From NCBI GenBank assembly GCA_902826155.1, contig CADEDU010000009.1, positions 70,205-134,204 on the forward strand: DNA of 64,000 bases, written 5' to 3'. A model generated the notes under the pieces. That model saw only the letters and a program-made list of their open reading frames with translations, was not told where the DNA came from and did no database searches. The position numbers and the translations under genes are program-made. Positions within the stretch are counted from its first letter, which is position 1. Every line of letters starts with the position of its first letter. Below, in pieces: positions 44,807 to 53,424 of this stretch. The stretch is from an uncultured beta proteobacterium. GTDB taxonomy: Bacteria > Pseudomonadota > Gammaproteobacteria > Burkholderiales > SG8-39.

Positions 44807-45355
44807 ATGAACCATTCCGTCAGCACTGAACGGCTCGCCTATCTCGACCTGATGCGTGAGATCGAGGACTTTCTGTATCTCGAAGCGGATCTGCTCGACG
44901 AACGCCGCTTCGATGGGTGGCTCGAGCTCTTCACCGATGACGTTCGCTACTGGATGCCGATCCGCAAGAATCTGCCGTTCGATCAGGCACATCGCGATAT
45001 CACCGATGAAGACGACGTAGCGTGGATCGACGATGACAAGACCACGCTCGCCAAGCGCGTGAAGCAGATCCAGACGGGCATTCACTGGGCCGAAGAACCG
45101 TTGTCACGCACCTCGCACATGGTGAGCAACATTCGGCTCGCGGCGCCTGCCGATCTGCGCAGCGAAGGTTCCACCGCGCTGGTGAAGTGTCGGTTCCTGG
45201 TGCATCGCAATCGGCTGGAGACAGAGACCGATTTCTTCGTCGGTCGCCGGGAAGACACGCTGCGCCGCGTCGGTGGCGCGCTGCGTATTGCGCGGCGCAA
45301 GATCATCATCGATCAAAGTGTGCTGCTGGCCAAGAATCTGACCGTGTTCATCTGA
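44807..45355 (+). CDS. Ring-hydroxylating dioxygenase, small (beta) subunit
   Basis: 182 aa in the NTF2-like fold family. The motifs LYLEADLLDERRFDGWLELFTDDVRYWMP and RTSHMVSNIRL are typical of beta subunits that pack with alpha in an alpha3beta3 assembly. It directly follows the alpha gene on the same strand with a ribosome site GGGGATC. The C-terminal KIIIDQSVLLAKNLTVFI is also characteristic. Confidence 0.9.
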   Translation: MNHSVSTERLAYLDLMREIEDFLYLEADLLDERRFDGWLELFTDDVRYWMPIRKNLPFDQAHRDITDEDDVAWIDDDKTTLAKRVKQIQTGIHWAEEPLSRTSHMVSNIRLAAPADLRSEGSTALVKCRFLVHRNRLETETDFFVGRREDTLRRVGGALRIARRKIIIDQSVLLAKNLTVFI

Positions 45356-45391
45356 TCGCGCAAACATCGCGAACGCCCGGAGGAGGGCACC

Positions 45392-46591
45392 ATGCCGCAC
45401 CTGAGTCGAATCGCCGCAGTCTGCGCTGCCACCGTTCTGATCGGTCTGAGCAGTACTTCCGCGCTCGCGCAGACGGTGAAGATCGGGCTGATCAATACCT
45501 ACACCGGTCCGGTCGCCGCCACGCTCGGGGAATTTGTCGAGCGCGGGATGCGGCTCTACATGAAGCTCAATCCCGACAAGCTGCCGCCGGGCGTGAAAAT
45601 CGAGTTGATCGTACGCGACGACGCCGGCCCCAATCCGGAAAAGGCCAAGCAACTGGCGCAGGAGCTGATCGTGCGCGATCGGGTGCAACTCATTACCGGC
45701 CTGGTGCCCACGCCCAACGCGATGGCGATCGCGCCACTCACGCTCGAGGGCAAGGTGCCGATGTTGGTGATGAATGCCGGCGCATCGGTGATCACCACGC
45801 GCTCGCCCTATATTGCGCGCACGTCGTTCACGCTATGGCAGTCGACCTATCCGTTGGGGCAATGGGCTAGCAAGCGGTTCAAGCGCGCGTACATTTTGGT
45901 GTCGGACTACACCCCAGGCCACGACGCCGAGGAGGCGTTCTCCAAGGGCTTCAAGGAAGGCGGCGGCGACATCGTCGGCACCATTCGCGCGCCCCTGCTC
46001 ACCCAGGATTTCGTGCCGTACATGCAGCGCATCAAGGATCAGAAGCCCGAGACGCTGATGATCTTCGTGCCGGCTGGCAAAACCGCTACGGCCGTCATGA
46101 AGGCCTTCGGCGATCTGGGCATGCCGCAGGCCGGCGTGAAGCTCATCGGCCCGGGCGACATCACGACCGATGAAGAGCTGCCGAGCATGGGTGATGTTCC
46201 GCTCGGCGTCATCACGGCGCATCACTACTCCGCCGCCGCGGAGCGCCCGGCCAACAAGCAGTTCGTCGCGGCGTGGAAGAAGGAATACGGTGAGAAGAGC
46301 ACGACGAATTTCGTTGCCGCTGCGGCGTGGGATGGCATGGATGCGATCTACACCGCGATCCGTGAGCAGAAGGGGGTGATGGATCCCGATCGCACCATGG
46401 AGATCTTCAAGCGCTGGTCCAATCCGAACAGTCCACGCGGTCCGGTGTCGATCGATCCGGCTACGCGCGACATCGTGCAGAACATCTACCTGCGCGAGGT
46501 GCGCAAGGTGGGTGGCCAGAACGCGAACGTGGAGTTGGAGACGATCGCGACGGCGGTGAAGGATCCCTGGAAGGAATTCAACAAGAAGTAG
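45392..46591 (+). CDS. Branched-chain amino acid (LivK)-type ABC substrate-binding protein
   Basis: 399 aa; GGAGGAGGG lies just upstream of ATG 45392. The signal peptide ends ALA-Q. The mature start VKIGLINTYTGPVAATLGEFVERGM is a Peripla_BP_6 signature. Catabolic clusters of betaproteobacteria often use such proteins for aromatic acids rather than amino acids. No Liv permease or ATPase genes adjoin, so it must work with membrane parts encoded elsewhere. It is the last gene of the oxygenase group. Confidence 0.88.
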   Translation: MPHLSRIAAVCAATVLIGLSSTSALAQTVKIGLINTYTGPVAATLGEFVERGMRLYMKLNPDKLPPGVKIELIVRDDAGPNPEKAKQLAQELIVRDRVQLITGLVPTPNAMAIAPLTLEGKVPMLVMNAGASVITTRSPYIARTSFTLWQSTYPLGQWASKRFKRAYILVSDYTPGHDAEEAFSKGFKEGGGDIVGTIRAPLLTQDFVPYMQRIKDQKPETLMIFVPAGKTATAVMKAFGDLGMPQAGVKLIGPGDITTDEELPSMGDVPLGVITAHHYSAAAERPANKQFVAAWKKEYGEKSTTNFVAAAAWDGMDAIYTAIREQKGVMDPDRTMEIFKRWSNPNSPRGPVSIDPATRDIVQNIYLREVRKVGGQNANVELETIATAVKDPWKEFNKK

Positions 46592-46634
46592 CGCTTCTGC
46601 GCGAAGCGCGGAACTGAAGCTCCATTTGGGGCTT
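46591..46634. terminator. Double hairpin between convergent genes
   Basis: Stem GCGCTTC/GAAGCGC with loop TGCGC (46591-46609) begins in the stop codon of the upstream gene. A second stem AAGCTCC/GGGGCTT (one G-U pair) with loop ATTT (46617-46634) follows. There is no long T-run, but the location between convergent genes favours a bidirectional termination role. Confidence 0.45.
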
Positions 46635-46651
46635 GCACAGTGCCCGCACCG

Positions 46652-47650
46652 CTATGCGGTGGTGACGCCGTAGCTCCAACCGCGCTCGCGTAGCCAGCGT
46701 CGATACGCCGCCGCCAGGCGATCGGCACGCTGGTGCACTTCGGCGCGTGGATCGAGCGGCAGCGGCTTGGGCCATTGCGACTCGACGATCGGTTTGTCCT
46801 GCAGCATCGCCGCGCGGCTGAACCCAACGAAGCGTTCGGCCTGCGCGTCGTCGCAATCGGCAAAGACGTTGATCTTCCACACGCGTGTATGCGTCTCGTC
46901 CAACGGGCTGGTGACCATCAACACGTCGAACGCATCGGGCCGATCGGGCAGCTTGCCGAGCGAAGCGACAAACGGATGCAGCACGCGATAGGTGTACTCC
47001 ACTTCCGCGCCTCCGGTAGCCAAGCCGCTCGGCTTGGGTTGCCAGAACCGGCAGCGATGGCCTTCGACACCCGCGGACGTGGTAATCACCTCGTAGTCAG
47101 GCACGCTTGTATGCGGCACTTCGCCGAGCACGCCGGGATGTACGAACGGAAAGTGCGCGAGGTCGAGAAAGTTCTCGATGATGCGTGGCCCGCACGCGTT
47201 GAAATCGTGCGGTCCGTCGATGCCTGCACGACGTCCGGGTTGGTGGTACGGCGCGAATTCGAGCAGCGCTCGCGCAGGCTCGCCGAGGCAGGTCCACACC
47301 AGGCCGTAGGCTTCCTGCGCGGGATAGGCGACCGCTCGTGCGACCGCGGGCGGGGCCTCGGCCGGATGGGCCGGCCAATGCGCGCAACTCGCATCGGCGG
47401 CGAACTGCCAGCCATGGTACGGGCAGTGCACCCGATCGCCTGCAATCCGCCCGAGCGAAAGCCGCGCGCCGCGATGCGGACAGCGATCGCGCCACACGTG
47501 TGCGACGCCGTCGGCGGAGCGCCACAACACCAGCGGCTCGCCCGCGAGCGTCGTGGCAATCGGCTCGCCAGTCTTCAAACTGGCCGACGCGATCACCGCG
47601 AACCATTCGCCGGTGATGCGGGGATCGACATCCAAGGCATTCGCGGTCAT
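46652..47650 (-). CDS. Single-component-type Rieske oxygenase (vanillate demethylase/PaO-like)
   Basis: 332 aa. The Rieske cluster ligands are C57/H59 (CPHRGARLS) and C76/H79 (CPYHGW). The mononuclear iron motif is ENFLDLAHFPFVHPG with D163, H166 and H171. Length and motif match VanA/phthalate-type oxygenases that demethylate or hydroxylate aromatic acids with a separate reductase. A VanB-type reductase gene is not adjacent. It lies 50 bp downstream of a MetE-like gene, which could accept a methyl group in an O-demethylation scheme (speculative). Confidence 0.85.
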   Translation of the reverse strand: MTANALDVDPRITGEWFAVIASASLKTGEPIATTLAGEPLVLWRSADGVAHVWRDRCPHRGARLSLGRIAGDRVHCPYHGWQFAADASCAHWPAHPAEAPPAVARAVAYPAQEAYGLVWTCLGEPARALLEFAPYHQPGRRAGIDGPHDFNACGPRIIENFLDLAHFPFVHPGVLGEVPHTSVPDYEVITTSAGVEGHRCRFWQPKPSGLATGGAEVEYTYRVLHPFVASLGKLPDRPDAFDVLMVTSPLDETHTRVWKINVFADCDDAQAERFVGFSRAAMLQDKPIVESQWPKPLPLDPRAEVHQRADRLAAAYRRWLRERGWSYGVTTA

Positions 47651-47700
47651 TGGTCTCACGGCTTCCGAGCGCGATCCATATCGATGTGGGTCTCGAAGCG

Positions 47701-48759
47701 CTACAACCGCCCTGCAATCTCCAACGCCTGAACGTGGTCCTCGATCACTTGCGGCAGCTGTTCCGGGGGCGTGCGACCGAATCCGCAATACGCGGCGAGC
47801 CCGAAACTCGGCACCGCGGTACGCGCTGCCGCGAGGCGCTGCGTGAAGCTGTCCATGCTGTGGATCATGCCAAGGTAGAGCCGTGCATTGCCTGCGTGAA
47901 TGCGACCGAGCGGCGCGTAGAAAGCCGAGTCGGTACGGTCGAGGGTCGGCACGTGGATCCAGTCGACGCGACGGCCCGCTGCGGCGACGGCCGCGTTGAT
48001 CAGGTCGACCGCGGGATCGAGCGTCGGTGGGGTGAACGCGGGCCAGCCACCGAAGGTGCCGAAGCAAAAATGGAATCCGAGCGCCGCTTCCTGCGGCAGC
48101 AGCGCCGACAAGCGCTTGATCGGCGCGACGTGCGTGTCGATGCGACGCTCGCTGCCCTGGGCTTGTGGCCCGCCGTACACGGCCGCCAGTTCCCAGGCGA
48201 GATCCCATTGGATCGCAAGATCTTCGGCGGGAATGCGCTTCACGATCACCGCCAGCTCGGCGGCGAGCGCGGCTTCGAATCCGGGGCGGATCTTCTCGCT
48301 GTCGCCCGGTTCCGGAAAGTAGAGCGGTCGCACCACGCTGTTGACCATCGGGATCGACACCTGGAAACGCAGGTGCCGAGGGAGCACACCCTGTTCGCGC
48401 AATGTACGAAACACGAAGTACGAACTGGTCGCATCGCGCGCATAACCCAACCGCAATCCCGGCAACCCAAATCGCACCTGGCGCACTCCCGGCTTCACCC
48501 GAAACTGCCATGAGTGCTCACGCTTGGCCGGCAGCAGCGTCTCCACGCCATCGACCGAGGGAGGACGCCGCAGCAGTTCCAGATCGGGGTGGCCGTTGAA
48601 GACGAGATAGCAGAACCGGTTGACCCACGATCGTCGCTCACCGACTTCGCCATCGGGCAGTGCAGGAAGGTGCGCGCCGAGCCGTCCGCCGAATTTGCGC
48701 ATCACGTCTTCGACGGTATCGAGAGGAACGCTGCCGACCAACAGAAGATCATTGCTCAT
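47701..48759 (-). CDS. Divergent MetE/UROD-like TIM-barrel protein
   Basis: 352 aa (start at ATG 48759; an upstream in-frame start adds four residues). It resembles stand-alone half-MetE proteins: HFCFGTFGGW supplies His and Cys, and AAYCGFGRTPPEQL a second Cys. The segment that normally contains the third-ligand Glu reads WIHVPTLDRTDS, so the zinc site may be incomplete or use another residue. It sits between a Bug gene and a Rieske oxygenase gene on the same strand. Methyl transfer is possible but unproven. Confidence 0.68.
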   Translation of the reverse strand: MSNDLLLVGSVPLDTVEDVMRKFGGRLGAHLPALPDGEVGERRSWVNRFCYLVFNGHPDLELLRRPPSVDGVETLLPAKREHSWQFRVKPGVRQVRFGLPGLRLGYARDATSSYFVFRTLREQGVLPRHLRFQVSIPMVNSVVRPLYFPEPGDSEKIRPGFEAALAAELAVIVKRIPAEDLAIQWDLAWELAAVYGGPQAQGSERRIDTHVAPIKRLSALLPQEAALGFHFCFGTFGGWPAFTPPTLDPAVDLINAAVAAAGRRVDWIHVPTLDRTDSAFYAPLGRIHAGNARLYLGMIHSMDSFTQRLAAARTAVPSFGLAAYCGFGRTPPEQLPQVIEDHVQALEIAGRL

Positions 48760-48814
48760 GGACGATTGCACGCAGGGTGGTGTGGGCTGGCGCTCAGGTT
48801 TGATTGCAGCTGGA

Positions 48815-49783
48815 TCATTGCAACGCGATGCCGGCCGCCTTGATCACGCTTTCCCACTTGTCGATTTCGGCGGCCCAGAATCTGCCGGCATCGGCGGTGT
48901 CGTAGAACGTCGCGTCCATGCCCTGGCGTTCGACTTGTCGCTTGAACTCGGCATCGGCGACGCTCGTGCGCAACGCGCGTCCGAGCGTTTCGATGATCGG
49001 CTGCGGCGTACCCGCGGGCACCATCACGCCGAACCACGACAGCACCTCCGCATTCTTGATGCCCAGCTCGTCGAGCGTCGGCACGTCGGGCAGCGACCGA
49101 TGACGCGCCGGCGCGGCGACAGCTAGCGGCTTGGACTTCTGCGCCGTCACGTTCGGCAGCGCGGTGGACAGGTTGTCGAACATCACGTCGATCTGGCCGC
49201 TCAGCAAACCAGTCACGCAGTCGGCCCAGCCTTTGTAGGCCACGTGCACCATGTCGATGCCGGTGCGCAGCTTGAACAGTTCGCCCGAGAGGTGCAGGGT
49301 GGTGCCGACGCCGTTCGAGCCGATGTTCAGTTTTCCGGGGTTGGTTTTCGCTAGTGCGATCAGTTCGGCGACCGAACCGACTTTGGCGTTCGGACCCGCC
49401 ACGAGCATGTTCGGCACGCTGGCCACGACGGCGACCAGGATCAGGTCCTTGCGCGGGTTGTAGGCCGGGCTCTTGCGCAGCGACGCAGTAATCGCGGTGA
49501 ACGCACCGCCGATCAGGAGCGTGTGGCCGTCGGGGGCCGACTTGGCGACGTGATCCGAACCGATGTAACCCCCGGCACCGCCACGTGCTTCGACGATGAC
49601 GGTCTGCTTGAGCTGCTCCTGCAGCCCGGGTTGCACCAGCCGCGCGACGATGTCGGTGCTGCCGCCCGGTGGCGCGGGGCCGATGATGCGCACGATCTTG
49701 CTCGGGTATTGCGCGAATACGATGGACGACGCGGCGGTGCATCCCATCGCGATCACAGCCAGACGCAGCAGCAGGTTGGCCAT
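48815..49783 (-). CDS. Bug/TctC-family periplasmic binding protein
   Basis: 322 aa; ATG 49783 with GAGAGGA upstream. The signal peptide ends VFA-Q. Motifs include VRIIGPAPPGGSTD and HVAYKGWAD, then FGVMVPAGTP. It is more divergent from the others in the first ligand loop (GPAPPGG instead of VPYPAGG). It is the first gene of a minus-strand group with the MetE-like and Rieske oxygenase genes. Confidence 0.9.
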   Translation of the reverse strand: MANLLLRLAVIAMGCTAASSIVFAQYPSKIVRIIGPAPPGGSTDIVARLVQPGLQEQLKQTVIVEARGGAGGYIGSDHVAKSAPDGHTLLIGGAFTAITASLRKSPAYNPRKDLILVAVVASVPNMLVAGPNAKVGSVAELIALAKTNPGKLNIGSNGVGTTLHLSGELFKLRTGIDMVHVAYKGWADCVTGLLSGQIDVMFDNLSTALPNVTAQKSKPLAVAAPARHRSLPDVPTLDELGIKNAEVLSWFGVMVPAGTPQPIIETLGRALRTSVADAEFKRQVERQGMDATFYDTADAGRFWAAEIDKWESVIKAAGIALQ

Positions 49784-49984
49784 TTGATCCTCTCCCTTGG
49801 CGAATCCGAAGAATGCCGTGTTCTTTCCCGCTTCGGCCGTGCGCTTCGACCGCACGCCTGGAACGTCGCTTCGATCGTACCAATTGATGCGGCGGCGCGT
49901 TACATCCGCTCACACACGCTTACAGCACGACACATCCCGGCTCACTAGGATGCGCGTATCGCCTCGACGATCGAAAGGTACAAG

Positions 49985-50491
49985 ATGCGCTTCGGAAGCT
50001 GGTTGCTGGTCGGTGTGAAAAGCGGGTTGGCGTTGCTCGCAGCACTAGGCACGCAGGCGGCGCTGAGTTCGAGCGCGCAAGCATGTGGTCGCGACTGCGG
50101 ACATGCGCAGGTCTTCCACGTGCCGCCCGATCGCGTGCCGCCGCCCGGGTTGTGCCGCATCTGGCATCGCAATCTGCCGCCCGATCGCCAGCCGCCGTCG
50201 ATGAGCTGCGAACGTGCGCATGCGATCGCGGCCGATTATGGCGGACGCGTGATTGCAGCGATGTCGCACCGCTCATACCAGACCGGCGAAGTCGCTTCGA
50301 CCTGGTATGGCCGCGCGAATGTCGGCGGCGTGCCGCCCGATCGCCTGCCGCCGCCGGGCGCGTGCCGCGTCTGGTTCGATGGTGTGCCACCCGATCGCCA
50401 GCCGCCGCTGATGCATTGCCGCCAGGCGGAGCGTTACGCGCGTGCGCACGGCGGGCGTGTGCTCTACACGCCGAGTTCGGACGTCTACTAA
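49985..50491 (+). CDS. Secreted protein made of two PPDR-type Cys repeats
   Basis: 168 aa with a signal peptide of about 30 residues. Two gapless 45-residue repeats (46-90 and 116-160) share the pattern VPPDRxPPPGxCRxW, then PPDRQPPxMxC and a GGRVI/L end. Each repeat has two Cys, suggesting a disulfide per repeat; a further C34 and C38 precede them. I know the PPPGxCRxW motif from uncharacterised proteobacterial exported proteins but no function. It stands alone on the plus strand between two minus-strand Bug genes. Confidence 0.75.
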   Translation: MRFGSWLLVGVKSGLALLAALGTQAALSSSAQACGRDCGHAQVFHVPPDRVPPPGLCRIWHRNLPPDRQPPSMSCERAHAIAADYGGRVIAAMSHRSYQTGEVASTWYGRANVGGVPPDRLPPPGACRVWFDGVPPDRQPPLMHCRQAERYARAHGGRVLYTPSSDVY

Positions 50492-50515
50492 GCTAAGAAC
50501 GCGTCAAGCGGGACC

Positions 50516-51496
50516 TCAATTCAGCTGAATTTTCGCCTCGGCGATCAGCTTGCCCCACTTGCCGTACTCGTCATTGACGTAGCGGGCGAACTCTTCGGGC
50601 GTACTGCCCAGGGGTTCGGCCCCGAGATCGATGAGGCGCGCACGAGCGTCCGTTGCTTGCATCGCCTTGCGCGTTTCCTCGGCCAGACGCTGCACGATCG
50701 GCGCGGGTGTCTTGGCGGGCGCGAACAAGCCGAACCAGGCGGTGACGTCGAATCCGGCCATACCTGATTCGGCCAGCGTGGGCAGATCGGGCAGGCTGCC
50801 GATCCGTTTGCCGCTGGAAGTTGCCAATGCGCGCAGCTGGCCGCTCTTGATGCGTGGGATGGCGGTGACCGAGGTGGTGAAGCCGAACGGAATCTGTCCG
50901 CCCACGAGATTCTGAATGAGCGGCCCACCGCCCTGATGCGGCACGATCGTGATGTCGGCACCGGTCATGCGGCGCAGCAGTTCCATCGACAGATGCGGCG
51001 TGCTGCCCGGGCCGGCAATCGCGCCGGGCGTGGCCGTCTTCGACTTGACCCAGTTCACGAGCTCGCCGACGTTGTGCGCGGGCACGCTCGGATGCACCAC
51101 CAGGATGTCGGGCGCCGCGGCAACGCTCGACACGGGCGTCAACTCCTCGAGCTTGTAGCCGAGCTTCGACATCATGTGCGGGGTGGTGGTGTTGGCGATC
51201 GAGCCGAGCAGCAACGTATAGCCGTCGGGCTGCGCGCGCGCGACCGACTCTGAGCCGACGTTGCCACCCGCGCCGGGCCGGTTCACCGCGACCACCTGCT
51301 GGCCGAGCTGCTCGCTCAGCTTCTGCGCGAGCAGGCGCGCAACGATGTCGGGGGTGCTCGCCGCGGTGGAGGGCACGACCAACGTCATCGGACGCGACGG
51401 CCACGCCTGCCCCAGCGCGAGTGAAGGTGCGAGTGCGAGCAGGGCGATACCCCATCGGGCGATGCGCAAGGGCTGGTGCAAGATGATGTTCTCCAC
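50516..51496 (-). CDS. Bug/TctC-family periplasmic binding protein
   Basis: 326 aa from a GTG at 51496; the start is uncertain because GGAG lies inside the first codons and a downstream TTG at 51481 is an alternative. The signal peptide ends near ALG-Q. The first loop reads [11 protein letters not shown], lacking the usual Gly-Gly, which suggests different ligand contacts. HVPYKG is replaced by VPHQGGG. It is divergent from the ornithine-cyclodeaminase-like gene, 48 bp away. Confidence 0.87.
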   Translation of the reverse strand: MENIILHQPLRIARWGIALLALAPSLALGQAWPSRPMTLVVPSTAASTPDIVARLLAQKLSEQLGQQVVAVNRPGAGGNVGSESVARAQPDGYTLLLGSIANTTTPHMMSKLGYKLEELTPVSSVAAAPDILVVHPSVPAHNVGELVNWVKSKTATPGAIAGPGSTPHLSMELLRRMTGADITIVPHQGGGPLIQNLVGGQIPFGFTTSVTAIPRIKSGQLRALATSSGKRIGSLPDLPTLAESGMAGFDVTAWFGLFAPAKTPAPIVQRLAEETRKAMQATDARARLIDLGAEPLGSTPEEFARYVNDEYGKWGKLIAEAKIQLN

Positions 51497-51544
51497 GAGG
51501 CGGCGTCAGTTAGCATCGACATCGTTATTTCGCTTGGCCCGATC

Positions 51545-52630
51545 ATGCGCGACACCACGCTCGTTGTCACCAATCAGCAGGCCGCAGGACTCGTCTCGAT
51601 GGCCGAGGCGATCGGGCTCATCGAGGATTCGTATCGCGATCTCGGTGCCGGCCGTGCGAGCGTCATTCCCCGCCGCCGCGCGCATTCGCTGCTGGAAGGG
51701 CAGGACGAGCGACGCTGGTCGTGGCTCAACGTGATCGCCGGCACGGTGCCGGTGCACGGCGTGAGCGCGTTGCGCGTGGATTGCGCGCACGTTGCCAAGC
51801 CCGTTCGCGATGGTCACGAGCGCCTGGAGTTCCGCGGCGATCTGTCCGGGTTCGTGCTGGTATGGGACGTGCACACCAACGAGCTGATCGGCATCGTCCA
51901 CGATCACGCGATCTCGGCGCTGCGGGTGGGCGCCACCTCAGCAATTGCCGCCAGACATCTGGCGCGCGAAGACGCGGAAACGCTCGGCATGCTCGGCTCG
52001 GGCAAGCAAGCGGCAGCACAGGTCGAGGCGATCCTGGTGGTGCGGCCCGGCATCAAGCGGCTGCGCGTGTATTCGCCCACCGAGGCGAACCGCGTGCGCT
52101 TTGCCCGCGCGATGGCCGAACGCTTTGGACTCGACGCGCGCGCCGTCGATTCCGCGGAAGCGGCAGTACGCGGCGTGGATATCGCAATCAGTGCTACCAA
52201 CGCCGCAGGCCCGATCCTGTTCGGCGAGTGGCTCTCGCCCGGCATGCACGTCGTCGGCATGCTCTCGCCGAGCCGCTTCGATCCACGCCGCGAACTCGAC
52301 GACGAATGCGCGCGCCGTGCCGAGCGCATCGTCGTGAATTCGTTGGAACAGATCGAACTCGACGATCAGCCCGAGCTCGCCGAGCCGCTGCGCCGCGGGC
52401 TGATCACATGGGACCGCATTACGGAGTTGGGGGATGTGGTTGCGGGACGTGCGCCCGGTCGCGCCCGCGCCGACGAGATCACCTATCACAACAACAACGG
52501 TGGCATGGGCAACCAGTTCGCCGCGGTGTGCAAACGCGTGCTCGACATCGCACGCGAGCGTGGCATCGGTACGCCGTTGCCGATGGATCTGTTCATGACG
52601 CGTCGGACCACCGACGTTTCCGCGCCGTAG
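51545..52630 (+). CDS. Ornithine cyclodeaminase/mu-crystallin family protein (first copy)
   Basis: 361 aa. The NAD-binding motif is GMLGSGKQA, preceded by the family's [28 protein letters not shown] and SLEQIELDD follow. Members are NAD(P)-dependent cyclodeaminases, imine reductases or alanine/opine-type dehydrogenases. The late [18 protein letters not shown] segment is longer than in the second copy at 56518. It overlaps nothing and is followed in 11 bp by a GST gene on the same strand. Confidence 0.83.
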   Translation: MRDTTLVVTNQQAAGLVSMAEAIGLIEDSYRDLGAGRASVIPRRRAHSLLEGQDERRWSWLNVIAGTVPVHGVSALRVDCAHVAKPVRDGHERLEFRGDLSGFVLVWDVHTNELIGIVHDHAISALRVGATSAIAARHLAREDAETLGMLGSGKQAAAQVEAILVVRPGIKRLRVYSPTEANRVRFARAMAERFGLDARAVDSAEAAVRGVDIAISATNAAGPILFGEWLSPGMHVVGMLSPSRFDPRRELDDECARRAERIVVNSLEQIELDDQPELAEPLRRGLITWDRITELGDVVAGRAPGRARADEITYHNNNGGMGNQFAAVCKRVLDIARERGIGTPLPMDLFMTRRTTDVSAP

Positions 52631-52641
52631 GCGGGCTGGCA

Positions 52642-53424
52642 ATGATCGAACTCTGGCATGAATGGAATTCGGTGCACTCGTACCGCGTGCGGATCGTGCT
52701 CGCCGAGAAGCGACTCGCGTGGGTCGATCGCACGATCGAACTCCTGGCGTTCGACAATCTCAAGCCCGAGTACCTGCGAATCAATCCGGACGGCGTCGTG
52801 CCGACGTTGATGCACGACGGCGTGCCGATCTACGACTCGTCCGTCATCGGCGAGTATCTGGACGAAGTGTTTCCAGAACCCGCCCTCAAGCCGGCCGATC
52901 CGAAGGCGCGCGCTGCCATGCGTCGCTGGGCCAAGGTGCACGACGAGGTCGCGCATCCGGCGCTACGCGATGCGAGCTTCCAGCTGCTATACAAGCCGTA
53001 CCTCGCGCGCATGCCGCACGATGAGCTGGTGGAGCGGTTGCGCCATCATCCGCGCCCCGAACGCCGGACCAAGTTTCTGGTGGGCGCGAAGGCCGAGATC
53101 GACTGGAGCGTGATTGCCGCTTCGATTGCCGCGTGCAAAGGCATCGCGCAGCGCATAGATCGGGCTCTCAGCGATGAGACTTGGCTTGCCGGCGGCGCGT
53201 TCTCGCTCGCCGACGTGGCGATGGCGCCGTTCGCCGAGCGCATCGTCAACCTTGGGCTTGATTGCCTGTGGGATCAGCTGCCACGCGGCCGCGCCTGGGC
53301 TACGCGACTGCTCGAGCGTGAGAGCGTTGCGGGAGCGCGTCCGCCCGAGCGCTATCGATTGCCGCGACCCTCGGGCGAGCAACAGGTCGAGATTCAGCGA
53401 CTCGCTGCAACAAACCGGCCGTAG
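52642..53424 (+). CDS. Glutathione S-transferase family protein
   Basis: 260 aa. The N-terminal thioredoxin fold has the SVHSYRVRIVL region, where GSTs place the GSH-activating Ser or Tyr, then the cis-Pro loop VVPTLMHDG and YDSSVIGEYLDE. An all-helical C-terminal domain follows (FSLADVAMAPF). The start ATG 52642 is not preceded by a strong ribosome site. It may remove reactive intermediates or act as a lyase/isomerase in catabolism. Its 3' end overlaps the convergent amidohydrolase gene by 31 bp. Confidence 0.85.
   Translation: MIELWHEWNSVHSYRVRIVLAEKRLAWVDRTIELLAFDNLKPEYLRINPDGVVPTLMHDGVPIYDSSVIGEYLDEVFPEPALKPADPKARAAMRRWAKVHDEVAHPALRDASFQLLYKPYLARMPHDELVERLRHHPRPERRTKFLVGAKAEIDWSVIAASIAACKGIAQRIDRALSDETWLAGGAFSLADVAMAPFAERIVNLGLDCLWDQLPRGRAWATRLLERESVAGARPPERYRLPRPSGEQQVEIQRLAATNRP

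Noticed and set aside
49985..50491. CRISPR-like or DNA-level repeat array
   Set aside because: The repetition is at protein level (two 45-residue units) with divergent codons; there are no spacers.
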